Shown piece after piece: positions 35,183-42,918 of a DNA stretch of 64,000 bases (position 1 is its first letter; every line of letters begins with the position of its first letter). Where the stretch lies: NCBI RefSeq assembly GCF_032121415.1, contig NZ_CP135079.1, positions 3,658,001 to 3,722,000 of the forward strand, read 5' to 3'. The translations under genes were made by a program, and so were the position numbers. The DNA is from Streptomyces parvus. GTDB lineage: Bacteria; Actinomycetota; Actinomycetes; Streptomycetales; Streptomycetaceae. The notes under the pieces are model-generated. The model searched no databases. It saw nothing but the letters and a program-made list of their open reading frames with translations, and was not told where the DNA came from.

Positions 35183-35203
35183 CGGCTGTTCCGGCACACC
35201 CGC

Positions 35204-35737
35204 CTACGGCAGGGCGGCACTGACCGCGTCCACCAGCATCATCCACATCGGCTGACCGCCCGTCCCGAACGCCGCCGCCAGCGCGTAGCCGATGGCCGCG
35301 TCGAGGGGCTCGGGGGTTCCGGCCTCCTCCTGCCACTCGGCTATCACCCGGCGGTCGCCGTCCGAGGAGAAGTCCCCGAGGTGCTTGCCGTCGCGGGTCA
35401 GCTTGCTGAACGGGATCGAGTTCGGGACGAGCCGGTAGTGGATGCCCCCGTGGTGGACGTCGACCCGGTAGGTCTGCCGCCGGAGCTTGCCCTTGCCCGG
35501 CTTGATCGTCGCGTCCTCGCCGGCCACCGTGATCGTCAGGTACCGGGGGTCGCGGGTGCCGATGACGATGTGGTCGTCGACCTCCGCCTCGGGGGCGCGG
35601 ACGATGGTGACGGTCGGGATCCGCCCGCCGCTGACGACGAGCTTCTCCCGGTTGTCGCCGAGGAGTTCGACGGAGATCTCCCCGTAGTGGTCGTCCTCGG
35701 TGGAGGCGGGCAGCGGGAGGGAGGTGGTGTCGGTCAT
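35204..35737 (-). CDS. Unknown soluble protein
   Basis: A protein of 177 residues from ATG 35,737 (MTDTTSLPLPAST). Beta-rich N-terminal part (VSGGRIPTVTIVRAPE, YLTITVAGEDATIKPGKGKL, YRVDVHHGGIHYRLVPNS) and a short C-terminal hydrophobic helix (AAIGYALAAAFGTGGQPMWMMLVDAVSAAL). No family recognised. It stands next to the lanthipeptide exporter gene but on its own promoter. Confidence 0.65.
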   Translation of the reverse strand: MTDTTSLPLPASTEDDHYGEISVELLGDNREKLVVSGGRIPTVTIVRAPEAEVDDHIVIGTRDPRYLTITVAGEDATIKPGKGKLRRQTYRVDVHHGGIHYRLVPNSIPFSKLTRDGKHLGDFSSDGDRRVIAEWQEEAGTPEPLDAAIGYALAAAFGTGGQPMWMMLVDAVSAALP

Positions 35738-35865
35738 CTGGATCCTTGAACCCTTCGGTCGTGCTGGGGGGTGTTCGCGGAGCATCACTGCCGTACGGAG
35801 TCACGGGTGCGCAGCGCACCTGCGTACGGGAATTGTCCCAGGAGCGTGCCGTGCTCCGGTGCCGG

Positions 35866-37644
35866 TCAGTGGGCCCCGGCGGTCGCGACCGCCGGGCCGG
35901 CGGTCAACTGCGTCGCGGTGAGGTCCTGGTAGAGGGTGCTGCGCTCCAGCAGCTCCTCGTGCCGCCCGTGGTCGCTGACCCGGCCGTTCTCGAACAGCAC
36001 CAGCCGGTCCGCCGTGGTGACCGTCGAGAGCCGGTGCGCGATGAGGAGCACCGTGCAGTCCCGCGCGGCCTCCTCCACCGTCCGGCGCAGGGCGGTTTCG
36101 CTGAGCCCGTCGAGATGCGCGGTGACCTCGTCGAGGAGCAGGACCTGCGGGCGGCGCAGCAACGCCCGTGCGATGGCGAGGCGTTGACGTTCGCCGCCGG
36201 AGAGGGCCAGGCCCCGGGCGCCGACAGCCGTGTCGAGGCCGTCCGGGAGGGAGGCGACGAAGCCGTCGAGCAGGGTGCGGCGCAGCACGTCGGCGACGGC
36301 CTCGTCGCCGGCGTCCGGCGCGGAGTAGAGAAGGTTCTCCCTCAGCGTGCCCGCCAGCATGGGGGAGTCCTGCTCGACATAGGCGATCCGGCGGCGCAGT
36401 TCGGCCCGGCCCAGGGAGCGGATGTCGGTGTCGTCCAGCAGGATGCGGCCGCCCTCGGTGTCGTAGAACCGCTGGATCAGCGAGAACACCGTGGTCTTGC
36501 CGGAGCCTGACGGGCCGACGATCGCGGTGACCTTGCCCGCCGGTGCGACGAAGCTCGTGCCGTCCAGGACGGCCGTGCGCCCCTCGTAGCCGAAGGTCAG
36601 CCCGTCGACCGTGACGCGGGGCGGCGGGCCGGAGGGCGCCCGCGGCGTACCGTCCACGTCGTCCTCCGCCGCCATGGACCGCACCTCCTCGATCCGGGCC
36701 AGCGCGCCGAGCCCCTGTTGCAGGGCGGTGGTGCCGCCGACCAGGGACAGGACCGGACCGCCCAGGTTGAACAGGTAGAGCAGGAAGCCGATCAGCGCGG
36801 CCAGTTCGAGGGTGCCCATGGCCACCAGCGCACCGCCGAAGCCGATGACGGCGAGGAACGAGGCCTGGACGATCAGCCCGGCCAGCACCGCGATCAGCGC
36901 GTGGTAGCGGGCGCCCTTGAGCCCCGCCCGGTAGGCGCGTTCGGCGGCCTCGGTGGCCCGCTCCGTCTCCTTCGCCTCACCGCCGTTGGCCTTGACGGTG
37001 CGGGCCGCGCCGAGCGAGCGGTCGAGCGCCGCGCCGATCTCGCCGACGGAGGTCTGCGCCTCCGTGGTGACCCGCTTGATCCGGGGCATGACGACGCCCA
37101 TCGCGATGCCGACGACCACCAGCACGGCGGAGGTGATGCCGAGCAGCGGCAGGCTGACGATGCCCATCAGCACGATCGTGGCCAGCAGATGGATCGACCC
37201 GTCGACGAGCTGGATGAGACCGCCCGTCGCCGCGTGCTGCACCAGCGTGCTGTCGGAGGTGACGCGCGTGGTCAGCCCGCCCGGCTCGGTGCGGTCCAGC
37301 TCGGCCGTACGCAGCCGGATGAGCCGCGCGATCAGACCGCGGCGGACCTGGAGCACGACGCGTTCGGCGGTCCGCTCGCTGAGCCAGGACTGCAGCCAGG
37401 TGAGCCCGATGGAGGCGAGCAACAGGCCGGTCAGCAGCAGGATGTCCTCCCGCAGCCCGTCACCCGTCATGAGCTTGGCCAGCACCGACTGGATGACCAG
37501 CGGCTGGGCCAGACCGGCGGCGCTGCCCGCCAGCGTCAGAGCCAGCACCGTGAGGAGGATGCCGCGGTGCGGACGCGCGTACGAGAGCAGCGCCCGCAGT
37601 GCGGGCCGCTCCGCCGGAGACTGTTCTGCGTCAGGTGTGTTCAC
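35866..37644 (-). CDS. lxmT: ABC exporter (fused permease-ATPase), lanthipeptide export
   Basis: A protein of 592 residues from GTG 37,644. Six transmembrane helices in residues ~20-300, then the nucleotide-binding domain: Walker A GPSGSGKTTVFSL, signature ALSGGERQRLAIARALL, Walker B VLLLDEVTAHLD. It has no C39 peptidase domain, so leader removal must be done by other proteases (the two M16 genes fit). It is transcribed divergently from the precursor gene. Symbol by analogy with the lexapeptide cluster. Confidence 0.85.
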   Translation of the reverse strand: MNTPDAEQSPAERPALRALLSYARPHRGILLTVLALTLAGSAAGLAQPLVIQSVLAKLMTGDGLREDILLLTGLLLASIGLTWLQSWLSERTAERVVLQVRRGLIARLIRLRTAELDRTEPGGLTTRVTSDSTLVQHAATGGLIQLVDGSIHLLATIVLMGIVSLPLLGITSAVLVVVGIAMGVVMPRIKRVTTEAQTSVGEIGAALDRSLGAARTVKANGGEAKETERATEAAERAYRAGLKGARYHALIAVLAGLIVQASFLAVIGFGGALVAMGTLELAALIGFLLYLFNLGGPVLSLVGGTTALQQGLGALARIEEVRSMAAEDDVDGTPRAPSGPPPRVTVDGLTFGYEGRTAVLDGTSFVAPAGKVTAIVGPSGSGKTTVFSLIQRFYDTEGGRILLDDTDIRSLGRAELRRRIAYVEQDSPMLAGTLRENLLYSAPDAGDEAVADVLRRTLLDGFVASLPDGLDTAVGARGLALSGGERQRLAIARALLRRPQVLLLDEVTAHLDGLSETALRRTVEEAARDCTVLLIAHRLSTVTTADRLVLFENGRVSDHGRHEELLERSTLYQDLTATQLTAGPAVATAGAH

Positions 37645-37687
37645 ACCCGTAGTTCTATCCTCTTCCACCCGCGCGGGGAACTGTCGT

Positions 37688-37704
37688 TTGCGGCAATGCC
37701 GCAA
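37688..37704. promoter_or_regulatory. Palindromic operator candidate before exporter/precursor
   Basis: TTGCGGCA-A-TGCCGCAA, perfect 8-bp arms, in the divergent promoter region between the exporter and the lanthipeptide precursor. It lies 43 nt before the exporter start, the same spacing as the 34,670 palindrome before LuxR 1. Confidence 0.65.
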
Positions 37705-37838
37705 GAGCCAATGGTGCGGAGCCGGCGGCGTGGGTCAACATTCTTTCTGTCCGCAACGGACGCCGGTAAACCAGGCATCGGCGAGATGCGCGAAGTGGCC
37801 GGTCGTCAATTCCCTTTCATGGAACGAAGGAAAGACTC

Positions 37839-38054
37839 ATGCAGAACGTCACCGAGAAGGACCTGTTCGACGGCTACACCGCCTACACCTCCGCCGAGGA
37901 GCTCGGCCTGCACGACGGCCAGGAGGCCGCGCCGGCGTTCAGCCCCACCATCCCGTGGGCCATCCGCGCCACGATCATCACCGCGCGTTCCTCGCAGCAG
38001 TGCGCCGCCGCTCTCGGCTCGCTCGCCGCGAAGACCGTCGAGAACAAGTGCTGA
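37839..38054 (+). CDS. lxmA: Class V lanthipeptide precursor (lexapeptide-type)
   Basis: A 71-residue precursor (AACGAAGGAAAG before ATG). Leader residues 1-33 (MQNVTEKDLFDGYTAYTS ... EAAPA) and a 38-residue core starting at Phe34: Ser2, Thr4, Thr12, Thr15, Ser18, Ser19, Cys22, Ser28, Thr33 and the C-terminal Cys38. Thr33 and Cys38 would give an aminovinyl-methyl-cysteine ring after Cys decarboxylation; Cys22 would close a (methyl)lanthionine with one of the Ser/Thr residues. The N-terminal Phe is the expected dimethylation site. Length, N-terminal Phe and C-terminal Cys match my memory of lexapeptide; exact identity needs comparison. Confidence 0.92.
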   Translation: MQNVTEKDLFDGYTAYTSAEELGLHDGQEAAPAFSPTIPWAIRATIITARSSQQCAAALGSLAAKTVENKC

Positions 38055-38080
38055 CCAGCGACTCTTCGCTGTGAGCCGCG

Positions 38081-38124
38081 GGGGTCGGCCGGAGATGCGG
38101 TGCGCATGCTCCGGTCGGCCCCCG
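38081..38124 (+). terminator. Attenuator hairpin between precursor and processing genes
   Basis: 15-bp stem GGGGGTCGGCCGGAG / CTCCGGTCGGCCCCC (two wobble pairs) with a 14-nt loop, 26 nt after the precursor stop. Such a leaky terminator would keep precursor mRNA in excess over modification enzymes. Confidence 0.75.
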
Positions 38125-38148
38125 GCCCCAACGCGCACAGGAGGCGTC

Positions 38149-38757
38149 GTGGAGGAACAGCAACGGGACTTCGAGCGCATCCTCGTCGTGGGGACGGGAG
38201 CCCTCGGCGTCGCCTTCCTGCCGTTCTGGATCAACTGGCTCGGGAATTCCTTTCCCGACCTGGAGAAGCGGGTCGCGCTGACCCGTTCCGCATGCCGGTT
38301 CGTGTCACCGGACGCGGTGGCCGTGCTCTCCGGAAAAGAAGTCTTCATCGACGACTGGAATGCGTTCTCCGGTGTCGATGTACCCCATGTGGACATCGCG
38401 GAATGGGCGGATCTGATTCTCGTCCATCCCGCCACCTTGAATTTCGTCGGCCGATACGCCCTCGGGGTCGCCGACACCCCGCTGATGGTCGCCCTGCAGA
38501 CCACCCGCGCCCTGGTCGGCGTCGCCCCCTCGCTGCCGCCCGGAGCGCTCGGGAGCCCGGTCGTCCAGGGGCACCTGGCGGCGCTGCGCGAGCGGCCCGG
38601 AGTGGTCCTCGCCCCGACGATCCCCGCGCGGAGCGCGCGTACGGGCGAGGTGGAGGACGGGGGCTCGGCACCGCTGAACGAGTTGTACGACCTGTGCGTC
38701 GCCCACCGCAGGAACGGCGGAGGCGCCGACGCGGACGCGGCCGAGGGCTCGTCGTGA
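38149..38757 (+). CDS. lxmD: Flavoprotein cysteine decarboxylase (LanD-like)
   Basis: A protein of 202 residues from GTG 38,149 (AGGAGG upstream). HFCD-family features: ILVVGTGALGVAFLPFWINWL, an N-terminal flavin/phosphate pattern, DLILVHPATLNFVGRYALGVAD (the PASAN-like loop) and the TPLMVALQTT strand. It oxidatively decarboxylates the C-terminal Cys of the core to a thioenolate for AviMeCys formation. GTGA overlap with the next gene. Confidence 0.85.
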   Translation: MEEQQRDFERILVVGTGALGVAFLPFWINWLGNSFPDLEKRVALTRSACRFVSPDAVAVLSGKEVFIDDWNAFSGVDVPHVDIAEWADLILVHPATLNFVGRYALGVADTPLMVALQTTRALVGVAPSLPPGALGSPVVQGHLAALRERPGVVLAPTIPARSARTGEVEDGGSAPLNELYDLCVAHRRNGGGADADAAEGSS

Positions 38758-39779
38758 ACGGGGCAACTCGGACCATGGATCTGGGGGTTCCGGTCGCCGA
38801 GTACGGGACCGGTCTTCAGGTCACCCGGGTTCACCGAGCGCCCGGCGGCGGCGCCGGTGACTTCCTGTGGTGGCACGGTCCGGGGCCCCGGCGCGTCGGC
38901 CCGCTCCGCGTGCCCGCCCGGCGGGCCGCCCTCGTACCGGATCTGGGATCCGCCGAGGGGGCCGCGCTGCTGGCCACCGGCACGCCCTACGGAGACGGGC
39001 TGCTCCACCGGGCCGCCGGGGCCGCCTCGGCCGCCGCCTGGCTGCGGGACCCCCGCCCGCAGGCCGGGCGGCTCGTCGCCCACTCCCTCGCCGCCGCCGC
39101 GCGTGCGCTCCGGGCCCTGCACGGGGTCTCCCTGCACCCGGGCCCGCGGCCGTCCCCGCCACCGGGGATGCGGCGGCTGCGGGAGTGGGCGGCCGGGACC
39201 GGGCCGCTCGCCCCGGCGGCCGCACGGCTGCGCCGGCGTGCGCGGGAGGTGTGGGGCGGCGACCGCACCGAGCGGCTGCTGGGCTGGGCGGACGACGCCG
39301 TACACCCCTCGGGCCCCGGAGCCTCGGTCGTGCCGCTGCACGGCTGGGCGTCGACCGGTTCGCTCGTACCGCCCCGGAGCCGGGGCCGGGTCGCGCTGCT
39401 CACCGGTGAGGACCTGGGCGCGGGCCGGCGGGAGCTGGACCTGGGCTGGATGCTGGGCGACCTCGTCGAGCTGGCCTGGTCCTCGCCGCTCCACCGGGCG
39501 GCGGGGGAGAGCGCGGGGCTGCTGTCCGTCACGGACCTCCAGCGGGTGTTCCTCGGCGCGTACGGCGCCGCCGGGAGCGAGGGCGGCGGCCGCGGGCACG
39601 CGGGGCCGTTCTACGACCCGGTGGCCGTCGGACGCTGCGCCGTGCTCCGCGTCGTCACGCACATGCAGGACTTCGCCACCTACTGCGAGTGGAGCGACGA
39701 ATTGCTCGACTACCTCGCCTTCACTGCCGAGTTGATCGATGAGGAGGGCCGCCGGGCGGTCCCCCGAGGAGTGTCATGA
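38754..39779 (+). CDS. lxmX: Class V lanthipeptide synthetase component X (pseudokinase-like)
   Basis: A protein of 341 residues, GTG overlapping the decarboxylase stop. The order D-X-K-Y is that of class V clusters. The C-terminal half is suggestive of an aminoglycoside-phosphotransferase fold (AAARALRALHG, then VVPLHGWASTGSLVPPRSRGRVALLTGEDLGAGRRELDLGWMLGDLVELAW), but catalytic HxDxxxxN and DFG-like residues are replaced (HGWASTGS, TGED). It therefore looks like a degenerate kinase partner. In class V systems X acts with K and Y in dehydration and cyclisation; which step is inferred from context. Confidence 0.8.
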   Translation: MNGATRTMDLGVPVAEYGTGLQVTRVHRAPGGGAGDFLWWHGPGPRRVGPLRVPARRAALVPDLGSAEGAALLATGTPYGDGLLHRAAGAASAAAWLRDPRPQAGRLVAHSLAAAARALRALHGVSLHPGPRPSPPPGMRRLREWAAGTGPLAPAAARLRRRAREVWGGDRTERLLGWADDAVHPSGPGASVVPLHGWASTGSLVPPRSRGRVALLTGEDLGAGRRELDLGWMLGDLVELAWSSPLHRAAGESAGLLSVTDLQRVFLGAYGAAGSEGGGRGHAGPFYDPVAVGRCAVLRVVTHMQDFATYCEWSDELLDYLAFTAELIDEEGRRAVPRGVS

Positions 39780-41041
39780 CGACCACGACGAGTACGACGG
39801 CCGCCCCGACGGAGGCGGTGACCACGGCGAGCGCGGCGGACACGCCCGCGCTGATCAGGTTCCGGCCGACCGGACTCGACACCGCGCCGGAGGTGAACGC
39901 GCTGCTGGAGCGGCTGGGTCTCGGGCCCTTCGCGCCGGAGGGGCTGACCGCCTTCGGCGGCCGCAACGACAACTGGGCCGGTACGACCACCCGCGGCCGG
40001 CAGGTCTTCGTCAAGACCGTCGCCCGGGCCCCCGACGGCAGCCGGCCCGAGATCGACCGCGCCCTCGCCTTCGAGGCGTCGGCCGCCCGGCTGCCGGCCG
40101 GTTCGCCGCTCCGCACCCCCGAACACCTGGGGACCGACCGGGACTCGGCCGTCAGCGCCTTCCGCCTGCTGCCCGGGTCCCGTTCGGGCTCGGAGGTCGC
40201 GTTGGACGGCGACTTCGACGAGGCGCTGTGCCGGGAAGCCGGGCGGGCCGTTGCCACGCTGCACACGCTGGGGACGGCGGACGGCGACGCCGCGGACCCG
40301 GCTTCGGCCCCCGCCATCGACACCGCCGAAGCCCCGCTGCCGCCGATGCGCTGGCTCCGGGCGTTCCCGTGGAGCGAGGTCCAGGACCGCAGCATGGCGC
40401 AGATCGCGGCCTGGAAGCTCGTCCAGGACGACGCGGAGGTCGTCGCCGCGCTCCACCGGCTGCGGGAGCGGGAGCGTACGGCGCCACGCGCCCCCGCCCA
40501 CTGCGATCTGCGCTTCGACCAGTTCCTCGTCCACGACGGGCAGCTCTACCTGTGCGACTGGGAGGAGTTCCGGCTCGCCGACCCGGCCCGCGACGTCGGC
40601 GCTTTCGTCGGTGAATGGCTCTTCCAGGCCACGTACTCCGTCTTCGCGCCGACGGGCGAGCCCGCCTCGGCCCAGGATGCCGTCGCGCTCGGTTTCGACC
40701 TGTCGCACGAGGAGATCGTGGAGCGGGGCGCGGCCGGACTGCGCCGCCACCTCCCCCGTATCGCGGCCTTCTGGGAGGGCTACACCGAGTGCCGCACCCC
40801 GGACCCCGAACTCGCCGAACGAGCCGTGGGGTTCGCGGGATGGCATCTGTACGACCGGCTCATCGCCACGGCGCAGGCGCACGCCGTCCTCAACCCGGTG
40901 GCGCGCGCCGCCGCCGGGATCGGGCGGACGCTGCTGCTGAACCCGGCGGGTGCGGTGGCCACCCTGCGCCTGGCCGACCCCGTTGTGCCGCGTCCCGCCG
41001 TGCCGCATCCTGCCGCCGCCCCTTCAGGGAGCCCCCGATGA
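39776..41041 (+). CDS. lxmK: Class V lanthipeptide synthetase component K (phosphotransferase)
   Basis: A protein of 421 residues, ATGA overlap with the X gene. APH/ChoK-like kinase: FGGRNDNWAGTTTRGRQVFVKTV (nucleotide-binding strand with Lys), catalytic loop HCDLRFDQFLVHDG near residue 242 and a DWEEFRLADPARDVGAF metal-binding segment near 260. The catalytic Asp is present but the usual Asn is replaced by Gln (DLRFDQ). It would phosphorylate Ser/Thr of the core, with elimination by the partner proteins. Confidence 0.85.
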   Translation: MTTTTSTTAAPTEAVTTASAADTPALIRFRPTGLDTAPEVNALLERLGLGPFAPEGLTAFGGRNDNWAGTTTRGRQVFVKTVARAPDGSRPEIDRALAFEASAARLPAGSPLRTPEHLGTDRDSAVSAFRLLPGSRSGSEVALDGDFDEALCREAGRAVATLHTLGTADGDAADPASAPAIDTAEAPLPPMRWLRAFPWSEVQDRSMAQIAAWKLVQDDAEVVAALHRLRERERTAPRAPAHCDLRFDQFLVHDGQLYLCDWEEFRLADPARDVGAFVGEWLFQATYSVFAPTGEPASAQDAVALGFDLSHEEIVERGAAGLRRHLPRIAAFWEGYTECRTPDPELAERAVGFAGWHLYDRLIATAQAHAVLNPVARAAAGIGRTLLLNPAGAVATLRLADPVVPRPAVPHPAAAPSGSPR

Positions 41042-42045
41042 CCCTCACCCCTGCCCCGGTCCGGCCCGCCGGGCTCGCCCCGCGGCTCGCCGCCGCGCTC
41101 GACCTCGTGGACGTACGCGCCGACGGTCTCGAAGCGCGGTTCGCCGGGCGGACGTTGACCGCGGACAGCCCCCGCGATCTGCGCGGCCGCCTCACCAACG
41201 CGCTGTACGAGGAGTTCCACGCCGGGAACGGGGCGCACCGCCGGGACGCGGACGCCGCTCCCCGCCGCACGTTGCGCGACTCCGCGCTGGAACGCCGTCT
41301 CGCCGCGGCCGTGCCGCACCCCACGACCCCGGTCACCGGGCGGCTGCTGGAGGTCGGGGAGGGCGGTGAACTGGTCGTACGGCTGCCGGAGATCACCGCC
41401 CGGCTCGCCGCCGACCGGCTCATAGGCCCCGCCGCGCCCGCGCCGGGCGACCTGGTCCAGGTCGCCCTGGAGGCGGCGCGGCCCGCCCTCTCGCCCGGCT
41501 TCTTCTACGTGATGGGTTCGCGGCCCCTGCCGGTTCCGGCGGGCCCGGTCCGCCGCCTCTTCCTGCACGCCCGCGACGCGGACGCGGCCGTCGGACTGTG
41601 GGCCGCCGCGCTGGCCGCCCTGGAGGGCGCCGGGGCGCTGTACCACGCCAAGGTCCTGTCCGACGAGGACGACTACCCGCGCCGCGACAGCGTCGTCGTC
41701 TATCTGCACGGTGACCACGCGCCGGCCGAACGGGCGGTGGCCGACGCCGTCCGGGACCTGCCGGGGCTCGGCGGCGACACCTCGCTGTTCACCGCCCGGC
41801 TCGCCCCCGGCGTCGCCGCCGCCTGGGACCCGCGCGACCCGCGCCCCGGCCGCGACGGCATGAGCTTCGGGCAGCACCGCAGCTTCGCGCTGGCCACCGC
41901 GCTGGTCGACCACGCCCAGGGGGCCGGCCCCGGCGACGGCCTCGCCGATCACGTCGTACGGGCCTTCCGCGCGGCGGGGATCGACCCGGAGCACCCCGAG
42001 AACAACCTTGCCGGAACCCCCTCGACCGCGACCGCTGGAGTGTGA
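41038..42045 (+). CDS. lxmY: HopA1-like lanthipeptide synthetase component Y
   Basis: A protein of 335 residues, ATGA overlap with K. Features of the HopA1 (type III effector, phosphothreonine-lyase-related) domain: LRGRLTNALYEEFHAGNGAHR, SPGFFYVMGSRPLP, RLFLHARDADAAVGLWAAALAALEGAGALYHAKVLSDEDDYPRRDSVVVYL and DGMSFGQHRSFALATALV. In class V lanthipeptides the Y protein is proposed to eliminate phosphate from pSer/pThr to give dehydro residues. Confidence 0.85.
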   Translation: MTLTPAPVRPAGLAPRLAAALDLVDVRADGLEARFAGRTLTADSPRDLRGRLTNALYEEFHAGNGAHRRDADAAPRRTLRDSALERRLAAAVPHPTTPVTGRLLEVGEGGELVVRLPEITARLAADRLIGPAAPAPGDLVQVALEAARPALSPGFFYVMGSRPLPVPAGPVRRLFLHARDADAAVGLWAAALAALEGAGALYHAKVLSDEDDYPRRDSVVVYLHGDHAPAERAVADAVRDLPGLGGDTSLFTARLAPGVAAAWDPRDPRPGRDGMSFGQHRSFALATALVDHAQGAGPGDGLADHVVRAFRAAGIDPEHPENNLAGTPSTATAGV

Positions 42046-42050
42046 GCCCG

Positions 42051-42917
42051 ATGACCACGACCGAGACGACACAGCACCCCGAGACGCTGGCGACCACGGA
42101 GACAGTGGCGTCTGCCGAGCCCGCGGGGACCGGCGAACAGGCTTCTGCCGCAGGGGGGTTCGGCGCGGCGATCACCGTCGCCTACAGCGACGCGCTGGCC
42201 GGTGTCTACGACGACATCTACCCGAGCACCCCGGACCTCGACGACATCGCCACGTACCTGCTCACCCTCGCCGCACCCGGCGCGAGCGTCCTCGAACTCG
42301 GGGTCGGCACCGGCCGGGTGGCGCTTCCGCTCGCCGAACGCGGTTTCGACGTCACCGGTGTCGAGTCCTCCGAAGGGATGCTGGCCCGCCTCGCGGAGAA
42401 GGACCCCGAGGGCCGGATCACGCCGGTGCGCGGCGACTTCGCCGGGCTCGACCTCGGCCGCTCCTTCGACGTCGTCCTCGCCCCGTTCAACGTGCTGTGC
42501 TGCGCGATGGCGGTCGACGAGCAGATCGCGCTGATGCACGCCATGGCCCGGCACGTGACGGCGGAGGGGCACGTGGTCATCGAGACGTTCGACCCGAGCG
42601 ACTACCACGTACAGAAGAAGAACGAGGTCAACACCTATCCGATCGGGGCGCGCGGGGCGCTCATCGAGTCGGTGGGTGTGCTGCCCGCCTCGCAGAACAT
42701 GATGCTGCAGAGCACGCTGTTCCTGGACGGCGACGCCCCGAAGTCCGCGACGACCGTGATGCGGTACGTGTGGCCGGGCGAGCTGGACCTGCTCGGCGCG
42801 ATCGCCGGGCTGGAGCTCGTCGGCCGGTACGCGGGCTGGCGCGAGCAGCCCTTCGACGGGGGCGACAGCCGCAAGATGTGCGTGTCCGTGTTCCGCCCGC
42901 TGAACCAGGCCGGTTGA
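42051..42917 (+). CDS. lxmM: SAM-dependent methyltransferase (N-terminal dimethylation)
   Basis: A protein of 288 residues. ATG 42,051 has GGAG 10 nt upstream; GTG 42,042 would overlap the preceding stop. Class I Rossmann methyltransferase: motif I VLELGVGTGRVALPLAERGFDVTGVE, then GDFAGLDLGRSFDVVLAPFNVL and VIETFDPSDY. By analogy with lexapeptide it dimethylates the alpha-amine of Phe1 of the core. Confidence 0.88.
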   Translation: MTTTETTQHPETLATTETVASAEPAGTGEQASAAGGFGAAITVAYSDALAGVYDDIYPSTPDLDDIATYLLTLAAPGASVLELGVGTGRVALPLAERGFDVTGVESSEGMLARLAEKDPEGRITPVRGDFAGLDLGRSFDVVLAPFNVLCCAMAVDEQIALMHAMARHVTAEGHVVIETFDPSDYHVQKKNEVNTYPIGARGALIESVGVLPASQNMMLQSTLFLDGDAPKSATTVMRYVWPGELDLLGAIAGLELVGRYAGWREQPFDGGDSRKMCVSVFRPLNQAG

Positions 42918-42918
42918 G

